Shown here: piece after piece, positions 36,405-43,875 of the stretch
How positions within the stretch are numbered: the first letter of the stretch is position 1
How the letters are laid out: every line of letters begins with the position of its first letter
Origin: Bacteroidales bacterium
Lineage (GTDB): Bacteria; Bacteroidota; Bacteroidia; Bacteroidales; UBA4181
Direction of reading: 5' to 3'
Assembly: GCA_031275285.1 (NCBI GenBank)
Contig: JAISOY010000120.1
Location: 1 to 64,000, forward strand
DNA length: 64,000 bases
The notes under the pieces: model-generated
What the model was told of the DNA's origin: nothing
Seen by the model: only the letters and a program-made list of their open reading frames with translations
Database searches by the model: none
Translations under genes and position numbers: made by a program

Positions 36405-37820
36405 ATGACATTAACCGTTTTACTTTATATTGCACTGGTTGTCCTTGTGATCATTAACATTGTGTTAACTCTCACAAAAAAGACGAATCCTGACCCTAGG
36501 ATCAACGATCAACTTATCCGGATCGATTCGGATCTTGCAAAAATAGATCCTCTGCTCAGGGATGAATTCAGCAGAAACCGGGAAGAAAACCAGAGGGCTT
36601 TTAAAGATAACCGGGAAGAATTAAATAAATCGTTCAAATTAATGAGCGATATGTTGACAAAAACAGTAACGGATTTGTCCTTTGCCCAAAAAAATCAATT
36701 TGAAACCTTTTCAAAACAACTTAATGAATGGATCAGGTCATTCGATGAAAAAACAAAATACCTGCAGGAACAACTGGGAAAATCTGCCAGGGAAAATCAA
36801 GTCGAGCTGAAGGAAATCAGGGAAGCCGTAGAAAAAAAGCTGCATACATTACAGGAGGAAAACAGCAAGAAACTGGAAGAAATGCGTAAAGTAGTTGACG
36901 AAAAACTGCAGGAGACAGTAGAAAAAAGGTTCACGGAATCTTTCAAACTGATCAGCGAAAGACTTGAACAGGTACATAAAGGATTGGGCGAAATGCAATC
37001 GTTGGCTTCCGGCGTCGGCGACCTGAAAAAAGTACTGACCAATGTCAAAACAAGGGGGAACCTGGGTGAAATCCAGCTTGGAGCGATTCTGGAACAAATA
37101 CTTTCTCCCGAGCAATACCGGCAGAATGTTCCGGTAAAGGAAAACAGTCCGGAAAGAGTTGAATATGTGATCAGACTTCCCGGAAAAAACCATAACGACC
37201 AGTCCCTGTTATTGCCCATTGATTCGAAATTTCCCAATGAAGATTACCAAAGGCTGTTGGAAGCTTATGACAATCTTTCCAATATGAATCCTAAAGACGT
37301 AGAATCGATTACCCGGCAATTTGAAAATTCTGTAAAAAAGAATGCAAAGGACATCCGGGAAAAATATATTAACCCACCTGTAACTACTGATTTTGCCATC
37401 ATGTTCGTCCCTACGGAAGGCCTTTATGCGGAAATATTGAGGCGGACCGGTTTATTCGAAACATTGCAGCGTGACTATAAAATTACCGTTGTCGGGCCGA
37501 CCAATCTGGTAGCCTTTCTCAGCAGCCTGCAAATGGGATTTAAGACATTGGCCATCGAAAAACGTTCAAGTGAAGTCTGGGAACTCTTAGGTGCCGTAAA
37601 AACCGAATTCGGGAACTTCGGAACCGTACTGGAAAGAACCAAAAAGAAACTTCAGGAAGCCACTAATGTTATTGACAAAGCAGGTGTCAGATCCCGGGCC
37701 ATAGAGAGAAAACTGAGGACAGTTCAGGAATTACCCCAGGAACAAACCGTTGCCATATTAGGGGAAGCTATTGAAATTGAACAGGACAGGGAATATGAAA
37801 ATGAACAGGATGAGACATAA
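36405..37820 (+). CDS. rmuC: DNA recombination protein RmuC
   Basis: This 471-residue protein (ATG at 36405, a TTG just before is unlikely) has an N-terminal membrane anchor (about 3-22), a long coiled coil (about 40-210, with repeated REENQRAFKDNREELNKSF-type heptads) and the RmuC nuclease-like core: KTRGNLGEIQLGAILEQIL, LPIDSKFPNEDYQRLLEA, FVPTEGLYAEIL, VVGPTNLVAFLSSL. RmuC limits inversions between short repeats in E. coli. The cluster partner is not obvious here; the following XRE gene is separate. Confidence 0.95.
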   Translation: MTLTVLLYIALVVLVIINIVLTLTKKTNPDPRINDQLIRIDSDLAKIDPLLRDEFSRNREENQRAFKDNREELNKSFKLMSDMLTKTVTDLSFAQKNQFETFSKQLNEWIRSFDEKTKYLQEQLGKSARENQVELKEIREAVEKKLHTLQEENSKKLEEMRKVVDEKLQETVEKRFTESFKLISERLEQVHKGLGEMQSLASGVGDLKKVLTNVKTRGNLGEIQLGAILEQILSPEQYRQNVPVKENSPERVEYVIRLPGKNHNDQSLLLPIDSKFPNEDYQRLLEAYDNLSNMNPKDVESITRQFENSVKKNAKDIREKYINPPVTTDFAIMFVPTEGLYAEILRRTGLFETLQRDYKITVVGPTNLVAFLSSLQMGFKTLAIEKRSSEVWELLGAVKTEFGNFGTVLERTKKKLQEATNVIDKAGVRSRAIERKLRTVQELPQEQTVAILGEAIEIEQDREYENEQDET

Positions 37821-37890
37821 AAAGGCCTTGTTCTCTTTAGCATATTCAAAAATAATCATTGTTGACAAATATGATAACTGATTATTTTTT

Positions 37891-38112
37891 ATGGAAAAAG
37901 AAGTTGCATTGAAAAAGATCGGGATACAAATTCAGAAACTAAGAGAAGAAAAAGGCATTTCACAACAAGTTCTGGCAGCAATGTGTAATTATGACAAATC
38001 GAACATGAGCAGGATTGAAGCTGGCAAAACAAATTTTACCGTAAATACTCTTTTGAAAGTAAGTAATGCTTTAAATGTAAAACTGAAAGATATTGTAGAT
38101 ATAGGTGATTAA
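37891..38112 (+). CDS. XRE-family HTH regulator, small
   Basis: This 73-residue protein is almost only an HTH_3 domain: IQKLREEKGISQQVLAAMCNYDK as helices 1-3 and MSRIEAGKTNFTVNTLLKVSNALNV as helices 4-5. Such single-domain regulators often belong to toxin-antitoxin or mobile DNA regions. It lies between rmuC and HicAB with its own start 70 bases after rmuC. Confidence 0.9.
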   Translation: MEKEVALKKIGIQIQKLREEKGISQQVLAAMCNYDKSNMSRIEAGKTNFTVNTLLKVSNALNVKLKDIVDIGD

Positions 38113-38322
38113 ACAGAGAAAAACAAAAGTATGGATAATCCCGAATAATTGGTTTTTAAACAACAACAGAAGGTTTATCATTAGATTTTTAATTAAAAAA
38201 ATTGGTCTTCATCCTACAGCAGCTTCTTATCAAATGGATTTACCTTATGATGAAAATAAGAATAGACACAAATGCTGATTCCCACATTAATTCAATAAAA
38301 TGTAAAAAAATAATAAAAAACA

Positions 38323-38353
38323 TTTGAAAACAATAACCAAATAGTTATCTTTA
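38323..38353 (+). promoter_or_regulatory. Predicted promoter of hicA
   Basis: TTTG (38323-38326), 19 bases, TATCTTTA (38346-38353), 24 bases before the hicA ATG. This is one base off the Bacteroidota consensus TAnnTTTG. Confidence 0.6.
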
Positions 38354-38377
38354 CAAGATTCGATTAAAACATCAGTC

Positions 38378-38560
38378 ATGAAATATTCAGAGTTTCATAG
38401 GTTAATTCAAAAGAATGGATGGAAATTCCTGAAAGCAACAGGAAGCCATTACTTCTATGAGAAGGAAGGCAGAAGTTCTCCGCCGGTTCCCTATCTTGGA
38501 TCAAAGGAGATGCCGGAGGGATTAAGGAAAAAAGTAATGAGGGACATAGGGCTGAAATAA
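38378..38560 (+). CDS. hicA: HicA-type mRNA interferase toxin
   Basis: This 60-residue protein has the HicA double-stranded-RNA-binding-like fold: KYSEFHRLIQKNGWKF, then the catalytic His in ATGSHYFYEKEG, and a C-terminal PEGLRKKVMRDIG helix. HicA cleaves mRNA until bound by HicB. The pair is separated by 170 purine-rich bases, more than usual for hicAB. Confidence 0.85.
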   Translation: MKYSEFHRLIQKNGWKFLKATGSHYFYEKEGRSSPPVPYLGSKEMPEGLRKKVMRDIGLK

Positions 38561-38730
38561 GCTCCAGTCTTTAAAAAGATAAGGGAAGTAAAGAAAGAAA
38601 GGATATTTCAAAGAAAGGTTTAAAAATAAAAGAACAAAGGACTGATAGATAGCATAATAGAAAGAAGTGGAAAATCTAAATATCCAGATAGAATAGTAGG
38701 TAATAATTTGAAATAGAAAAATATAGAAAG

Positions 38731-39120
38731 ATGAAAAAGTTGATAATCATAATAGAAAAAAGCTCGGACCATTATGGAGCATACGCAGATAATTGCCCCG
38801 GGATTTATGGTGGTGGCGATACGGTTGAAGAAGCGAAAGAAGAAGCGTTGAAGGGTCTTGAATTGTTATTGGAAGGTAATGATGTCCCGGATATATTAAA
38901 AGGGGAATACGAGATAGAGTATAAGTTTGATGTTCAAAGCTTCTTGAAATATTATGAAAAAATATTCTCAAAGCCAGCTCTGGAAAAATTAACCGGTATT
39001 AACCAAAAGCAGTTGCATCATTACGCCAGCGGATTGAGGGAGCCAAGGGCACCACAAAGGAAAAAGATAGAATCGGCCTTGCATAAGCTAGGCAAGGAAC
39101 TTTTATCTGTAAGACTTTGA
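38731..39120 (+). CDS. hicB: HicB-type antitoxin with C-terminal HTH
   Basis: This 129-residue antitoxin has a partial RNase H-like fold (about 1-65: SSDHYGAYADNCPGIYGGGDTV in two parts, EEALKGLELLLE) that covers HicA, and a C-terminal DNA-binding domain (about 80-128, PALEKLTGINQKQLHHYASG). It neutralises HicA and represses the operon. Its wide spacing from hicA could allow its own expression. Confidence 0.85.
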   Translation: MKKLIIIIEKSSDHYGAYADNCPGIYGGGDTVEEAKEEALKGLELLLEGNDVPDILKGEYEIEYKFDVQSFLKYYEKIFSKPALEKLTGINQKQLHHYASGLREPRAPQRKKIESALHKLGKELLSVRL

Positions 39121-39154
39121 TGTTTTAATTGACAGTTGAATATCTCAGTTACGG

Positions 39155-39177
39155 ATCCCGGTATTTTCTCCCGGGAT
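39155..39177 (+). terminator. Hairpin terminator after hicB
   Basis: ATCCCGG (39155-39161) pairs with CCGGGAT (39171-39177), followed by TCTTATT, a weak T run. Confidence 0.6.
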
Positions 39178-39325
39178 TCTTATTCGATGTACTTAAAAAA
39201 GCAAAGAAGCTATTATAGAAGCGATAATCCCGACAAAAAAGCCTATCAATATTTGCAATACATCCCTGTTTTCAATCGGCCACAAATCATAATATATTTA
39301 TTTTAAACCACATAACTCAAATTTA

Positions 39326-39357
39326 TATATTATATTATATTATATTATATTATATTA
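39326..39357. repeat. Pentanucleotide repeat (TATAT)6
   Basis: Six perfect TATAT units at 39326-39355. It is 234 bases upstream of the membrane-protein gene and could vary in length by slippage. Confidence 0.9.
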
Positions 39358-39590
39358 GGTTGCGCCTTAGATAAAGATAAAGCTCAATTTCACTTGACTT
39401 GCCTTCGCTCAGCTTTCACTATATTTTCACAATAAAACGCGATTAATAAGCAACTATTCTTTAAAAGTGTTAGTTTCTCTATAATCTATCCTATATTATC
39501 AGTTAAAAGTATGGAATGGAAACCATATTTTAATGGATATTTCTTCCTGTGCTTAAATTTTCGTATATTGTGCATGATGCAAAGAATTAA

Positions 39591-40958
39591 ATGATAGAAA
39601 AAGGTACCTTCAAACAATATTTTAATCTCGATACCCTGGAAAAAATACCTTGGTATCGCTTTATTCCCGGAATAATTTCCGCATTATTTACTTCTTTCTG
39701 CTATTATGCTTTTTTCTACATGATACGGGAAGCTTTGCGCTTTGTTGTTCTTTTTCCCGAAGATGATATACTTGTTTTAAGTGATCACGAAGTATTATTT
39801 TATAATTTCATTTTTGCACTGATCGGTTCTGTTTTTGGTTTAAGCTCTTTCCTTCAGTTTTGCTTTCCTCAAAATAAAATCTGGAGGGAATCATCAAAAA
39901 ACTACTATCGGAAAATGAGTATCTTTAATGACCTGACTGCGTTAAACTCTATCTTTCTTTATTGGCTGTCGCAAATGACTTTTGTATTAAGTTTTATATT
40001 GGGAACAACGGCTGCTTTCTGTTCGTTTTTATTATACCCTACCTTCAATATAGTATGGATATTTGTTGTAATTGTTCTTTTTATGGAACTATGGAAAACC
40101 ATACGCAGGGTCGCTTTCTATAAGAGCAGGTATTGGATCTTCTTTTCGGCAATATTTATCTTAATCTGGTCTTTATTATTATCCCGCATTCAGTTGTTAG
40201 ATTATCCATCACTGAATAACCTTTCTTTTACCCAAAAATATCATATGGAATATCCTGAATCGGGTTATTATACTATCATCAACAATCGCTCATTGGTTCT
40301 TGATATCGTTATTTATATTGATAAAGAAGGAAAAGATACCATCCCGACCTTTTTCGTAAACCGAACGGAATCAAACCTTGAAAATCTTCAGGGTTTAGTT
40401 GCTGCATATAAAGAGAATAATCATCATGAAACGGATCATAAGCTTTTGACTTGTTTGATCCGGGCAGATAAAAATACACGGGTAAAAGATATTATAGTCG
40501 TTGAAAATCTTTTAACTGGGATAGGGCTGCTAAAGGTCGGTTATAGAATATTACCGACAAATCCGGATTGTAGTGATCAATATTATCCTTATGTATTGTT
40601 AAAAATGAACCCCAGCCCGTCATTTCCTGAACCTGATGAGAATGATTATTCTATTTTTCCTATCGTAATTGATAAAAACGGAATTATTGCCAATGGAAAA
40701 ACAACGGACTGGCAACAAATGCCTTTTGCCATTCAGGAATTTATCCTGGCTAATCCGGATTACCTATTCACATTTGAACTAAATAATAATTGTAGTTATG
40801 AAGATAATGTTAGAATATATAGTACCCTGTTCTCTACGATCAATCATTTAAGAAATAATGTCTCACAAGAAAGATACGGAATTTCATTTGAAGATTTGTC
40901 GTATGAACAGAGGGATGAGATAAGAAGCCTTTTTCCTGCAAGAATACTTCGAAAATAA
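39591..40958 (+). CDS. Membrane protein of unknown function, possible ExbD-like C-terminus
   Basis: This 455-residue protein has five or so transmembrane helices in its first 205 residues (about 28-50, 70-92, 120-145, 150-172, 182-200). A soluble 250-residue part follows. Its end (about 355-430: PIVIDKNGIIANGK, MPFAIQEFILANPDYLF, then YEDNVRIYSTLFSTINHL) has the strand-helix-strand spacing of ExbD/TolR periplasmic domains. That is pattern resemblance only. I do not recognise the family. No ExbB neighbour exists. Confidence 0.6.
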   Translation: MIEKGTFKQYFNLDTLEKIPWYRFIPGIISALFTSFCYYAFFYMIREALRFVVLFPEDDILVLSDHEVLFYNFIFALIGSVFGLSSFLQFCFPQNKIWRESSKNYYRKMSIFNDLTALNSIFLYWLSQMTFVLSFILGTTAAFCSFLLYPTFNIVWIFVVIVLFMELWKTIRRVAFYKSRYWIFFSAIFILIWSLLLSRIQLLDYPSLNNLSFTQKYHMEYPESGYYTIINNRSLVLDIVIYIDKEGKDTIPTFFVNRTESNLENLQGLVAAYKENNHHETDHKLLTCLIRADKNTRVKDIIVVENLLTGIGLLKVGYRILPTNPDCSDQYYPYVLLKMNPSPSFPEPDENDYSIFPIVIDKNGIIANGKTTDWQQMPFAIQEFILANPDYLFTFELNNNCSYEDNVRIYSTLFSTINHLRNNVSQERYGISFEDLSYEQRDEIRSLFPARILRK

Positions 40959-40984
40959 TTTAAACAACGATGCTTAAATATAAA

Positions 40985-41013
40985 AACGCCTCACAATTTT
41001 CTTGTAAGGCGTT
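40985..41013. terminator. Bidirectional terminator (tRNA and upstream gene)
   Basis: AACGCCT (40985-40991) pairs with AGGCGTT (41007-41013), inner ACAA pairs with TTGT. T runs occur on both strands, stronger for the minus-strand tRNA. Confidence 0.8.
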
Positions 41014-41028
41014 GATTTTCTTTACTTG

Positions 41029-41102
41029 TGGGCCCTGTAGGGCATGATCCTACGACCCCCTGATTATGAGTCAGGTGCTCTAACCAACTGAGCTAAGGGC
41101 CC
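41029..41102 (-). tRNA. tRNA with anticodon CAU (Ile2 or elongator Met)
   Basis: Complete cloverleaf: acceptor GGGCCCT/AGGGCCC, D arm GCTC/GAGC, anticodon stem CCTGA/TCAGG with loop CTCATAA, T stem GTAGG/CCTAC; A as discriminator, CCA not encoded. C4-G69 and C5-G68 match the lysidine-synthetase determinants of E. coli tRNA-Ile2, so Ile(CAU) is quite possible, but elongator Met cannot be excluded. The T loop ATCATGC departs from the usual TTCRANY. Confidence 0.9.
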
Positions 41103-41125
41103 TGATTTATTTTGAAATCGGACTG

Positions 41126-41156
41126 CAAAATTACATCTTTGCAGAATATTCGCAAA
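41126..41156 (-). promoter_or_regulatory. tRNA promoter
   Basis: On the minus strand TTTG (41156-41153), 19 bases, TAATTTTG (41133-41126), 24 bases before the tRNA. The -7 box and spacing equal those of the tRNA-Gln promoter. Confidence 0.75.
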
Positions 41157-41218
41157 TTTTATCTCACTTTTTTATGTTACATCCTGATTTTATTTCACGA
41201 CTTAAGGCGTATAACCTT

Positions 41219-41839
41219 ATGAATAAGCCGATTAAAAATATCATTTTTGATCTGGGAAACGTCGTTATCAAAATTGATCCCGACCTGACCATAAATCAAT
41301 TCAAAGAATTGGGTATAGAGGATTTCGATTCCATATATACCATGATGAAGCAATCGGATATATTTGATAAGCTGGATACAGGAAAGATATCGGTTTCTGA
41401 GTTTCATGAAGCTATCCGGACACATGCAAAAAGGAATCTGACAGATGAACAGATCGATGACGCGTGGTGTGCCATGCTACTTGATTTCCCTGATGAAAAT
41501 ATTGAATTGCTCCGCCGTTTAAGGACAGAATACCAACTTTACCTCCTCAGCAATACCAATCAACTACATATCGACAGGTACCTGAAAAAACTCCTCAAGG
41601 AAAAAGGTTCTCCTCTCCTACCCGATCTGTTCAACCATACCTTTTATTCACATGAAATAGGATACCGTAAACCGAATAGGGAGTCTTTCGAATATGTGTT
41701 AAAAGCAGAGAAATTAAAAGCGGCCGAAACGATATTTATCGATGATCTGGAACATAACGTCATCGGTGCGCGTAGTGTGGGTATGCAGGCATATCATTTT
41801 ACCAGTGAACAGCAATTAACGGATCTGTTTATTTTGTAA
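41219..41839 (+). CDS. HAD-superfamily hydrolase, YihX-like
   Basis: This 206-residue phosphatase (from the ATG at 41219, MNKPIKNIIFDLGNVV; a frame from 41174 would add 15 atypical residues) has HAD motif I IIFDLGNVV, helical cap, motif II LLSNTN, motif III Lys in GYRKPNRESF and motif IV IFIDDLEHN. Enzymes of this group, such as YihX, act on sugar phosphates. Substrate cannot be told. It is convergent with the ATL gene. Confidence 0.9.
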   Translation: MNKPIKNIIFDLGNVVIKIDPDLTINQFKELGIEDFDSIYTMMKQSDIFDKLDTGKISVSEFHEAIRTHAKRNLTDEQIDDAWCAMLLDFPDENIELLRRLRTEYQLYLLSNTNQLHIDRYLKKLLKEKGSPLLPDLFNHTFYSHEIGYRKPNRESFEYVLKAEKLKAAETIFIDDLEHNVIGARSVGMQAYHFTSEQQLTDLFIL

Positions 41840-41976
41840 ATTGATAATTGACTATATTATAGTTCAAAGTCAGAATGTCTAAAAGTTAGAAAGTTCAGTT
41901 CATACTGATATATATTCTTTCATTTTGAGGATAAATATTCCCTTTCTCTATGTTCAGAATGGAACAAATCAAATAA

Positions 41977-42300
41977 CTATCCTAACTCAATATTAGGATC
42001 CCAGAAAAATTTATCGAAATCGACGATCTTGTCTTTTTTAATGATCATTCCTTCCTCTTCGAGCAATTGTTGCATCCTTCCCTCTCCGAAAAAGTGTTTA
42101 CCGGTCAATAACCCTATACGGTTTACTACCCGGTGTGCAGGAACAGGTAGTTCATGGAGATGGGAATTATTCATGGCCCATCCGACCATACGGGATGATT
42201 GCGCCGAACCAAGGTATCTGGCAATGGCTCCGTAAGTTGTAACTCTTCCGTATGGGACCAACCGGACAACCTGATAGACATGTTCAAAACTAAAATCCAA
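41977..42300 (-). CDS. Alkyltransferase-like DNA-binding protein (ATL)
   Basis: This 107-residue protein is the DNA-binding half of O6-alkylguanine alkyltransferases: VRLVPYGRVTTYGAIARYLG, RMVGWAMNN, and PVPAHRVVNRIG where the active-site PCHR has become PAHR. The Cys is replaced by Ala, so it cannot transfer alkyl groups. ATL proteins instead bind O6-alkylguanine and pass it to nucleotide excision repair. The frame starts with TTG at 42300, as a stop lies six bases upstream and no ATG is available nearby. It is last in a run after plsY. Confidence 0.88.
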   Translation of the reverse strand: MDFSFEHVYQVVRLVPYGRVTTYGAIARYLGSAQSSRMVGWAMNNSHLHELPVPAHRVVNRIGLLTGKHFFGEGRMQQLLEEEGMIIKKDKIVDFDKFFWDPNIELG

Positions 42301-42340
42301 TTCCTAATGTTTTAATCGTTTATTTCTTTAAGAGTAACAG

Positions 42341-42985
42341 TTATTCCTTCTTTTTATCAGCATTTTTAAACAGGAAAGTGGCCTTTCCCTCTTCTCCTTT
42401 CATCAGCCGCGAAATATTTTTCCGGTGTGTGATAAACAATAAGACGCAAACTATTACGGAAAAAATCTTCAATGAAATACTATCCGATTGAAAGATAAAA
42501 ATTACCGATATAGGGAACGAAAGTCCCATCATCAAAGAACTTACAGAAGAAATTTTTGTAATGAACAAAGAGAGAAAGAATATGCCAACAGCGACCAATG
42601 TAGCCTGCCAGTGCAAAGCGAGTAAGACCCCGACAATAGTGGCAACACCCTTTCCCCCACGAAATCCCGCAAAAATGGGAAAAACATGGCCTAATACTGC
42701 TGCTGCACCTAAGATCAGTTGAAAATTCACATATGTATTGGTCCCGGCTATGAATGTTGGCGACAATAATGCCAGTTTTGCCGCACCAAAACCTTTGAAA
42801 ACATCGATCAATAGCACAGGAAGCCCTGTTTTAACACCTAAGACCCGCATCACATTTGTTGTCCCGGCATTTTTACTACCGTGTTCCCGGACGTCAATGC
42901 CATGGAGTGCTTTACCGATCCATACTGCTGAGGGTATGGATCCGACCAAATATGCTGCAATAACTATGAATATGTTATATATCAT
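42341..42985 (-). CDS. plsY: Glycerol-3-phosphate acyltransferase PlsY
   Basis: This 214-residue integral membrane enzyme transfers acyl groups from acyl phosphate to glycerol 3-phosphate, the first step of phospholipid synthesis. PlsY motifs are clear: YLVGSIPSAVWIGKALHGIDVREHGSKNAG in pieces (motif 1), GFRGGKGVAT (motif 2) and THRKNISRLMKGEE (motif 3), with five helices. It starts 12 bases after the NlpC/P60 gene, so they are co-transcribed. Confidence 0.95.
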   Translation of the reverse strand: MIYNIFIVIAAYLVGSIPSAVWIGKALHGIDVREHGSKNAGTTNVMRVLGVKTGLPVLLIDVFKGFGAAKLALLSPTFIAGTNTYVNFQLILGAAAVLGHVFPIFAGFRGGKGVATIVGVLLALHWQATLVAVGIFFLSLFITKISSVSSLMMGLSFPISVIFIFQSDSISLKIFSVIVCVLLFITHRKNISRLMKGEEGKATFLFKNADKKKE

Positions 42986-42997
42986 TGTATGTATATT

Positions 42998-43753
42998 TTA
43001 AATTCTTTTGATACTATGTAATTGATGGGTATATCGTTTTTCATCCCTGTTAAATATCCCCTGCCGGTCAAAACGGTCTATCCGCACACAACCGGATGCA
43101 TGGATGATACTGGCATCATCACAAAGGATCCCCACATGAATCACACGATGTTCTTCATTCGCAAAGAAAGCCAGATCTCCTTGCCGGATATCCTCGAAAT
43201 CAACCGGATTACCAAGTTTCTCCTGTTGATGGGCATCACGGGGAAGGTATTTTCCGGCCATGCGAAAAACCACCTGTACCAATCCGGAACAATCTATTCC
43301 GAATACAGTTTTTCCACCCCACAAATACGGTGCTTCCAAATATTGCTTTGCTGAAGCCACGACATCTTGATTTGTTTCCAAAACATCACCATCCAACAGA
43401 TAAGATCTTTTTTCATCTATAATGGACAACGATTCCGGGGAGAAAATGCTACCACCCGGCAAATACAAACAGACATCGTCCGGAGATACATGACACGTTG
43501 TAAAAGGAACAGAAACAATATGTAACCGTCCTTGATCAGAGAAAATCTCTTTCTCCAGCAGTTTTACCATATTGGTACTTACCCATCCGTTATATTCATC
43601 CATCGTTGTACGGATATGCAACCATTTCTCCGTAGAATCCAGAATTGTAAAAGTTTCCCCGAAAAGCAACTGGGAAACCATTTCACTTCTCTCCGATGCA
43701 TCGGCACGCATTGGTATATTACTCAAAAGACAGATTCCTGCAGGAAGATACAT
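42998..43753 (-). CDS. NlpC/P60 cell-wall peptidase with SH3-like domain
   Basis: This 251-residue protein has N-terminal SH3-like repeats (about 1-65 and 70-130) and an NlpC/P60 cysteine peptidase domain (about 130-250): Cys in VFGIDCSGLVQ, His in RVIHVGI, and third polar residue His in IIHASG. Such enzymes cut D-gamma-glutamyl-diaminopimelate bonds, in several Bacteroidales during recycling of peptidoglycan fragments. No signal peptide is visible, which fits a cytoplasmic recycling role. It heads the run with plsY and ATL. Confidence 0.9.
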   Translation of the reverse strand: MYLPAGICLLSNIPMRADASERSEMVSQLLFGETFTILDSTEKWLHIRTTMDEYNGWVSTNMVKLLEKEIFSDQGRLHIVSVPFTTCHVSPDDVCLYLPGGSIFSPESLSIIDEKRSYLLDGDVLETNQDVVASAKQYLEAPYLWGGKTVFGIDCSGLVQVVFRMAGKYLPRDAHQQEKLGNPVDFEDIRQGDLAFFANEEHRVIHVGILCDDASIIHASGCVRIDRFDRQGIFNRDEKRYTHQLHSIKRI

Positions 43754-43816
43754 TTGTTTTTATGATGTTTCCGACGGCAAAAATAATAAAATACTCAGTA
43801 TCTCCCCGACATAAAA

Positions 43817-43846
43817 AAAGAGAGATACGGATTTGTATCTCTCTTT
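43817..43846 (-). terminator. Terminator of pckA
   Basis: AAAGAGAGATAC (43817-43828) pairs perfectly with GTATCTCTCTTT (43835-43846). On the minus strand it is followed by seven T. Confidence 0.9.
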
Positions 43847-43875
43847 GTAGCATTTTCCTGAAAACAGGAATTTGT

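Larger units (their letters stand above)
39121..39590. other. Intergenic region with terminator and simple repeat
   Basis: About 470 bases without a gene. It holds the terminator hairpin at 39155-39177 and the pentanucleotide repeat at 39326-39357, then AT-rich sequence up to the next start. Confidence 0.6.

Noticed and set aside
38114-38278. Open frame with coding-like text before hicA
   Set aside because: It has no usable start codon and no recognised family. It is mentioned only as a possible fragment.
38561-38730. Possible small gene between hicA and hicB
   Set aside because: The purine-rich composition gives open frames by chance, and none has a plausible start or protein pattern.
39326-39357. 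(TATAT)6 as a phase-variable promoter spacer
   Set aside because: It is 234 bases from the next start, and no promoter boxes flank it at the right distance.
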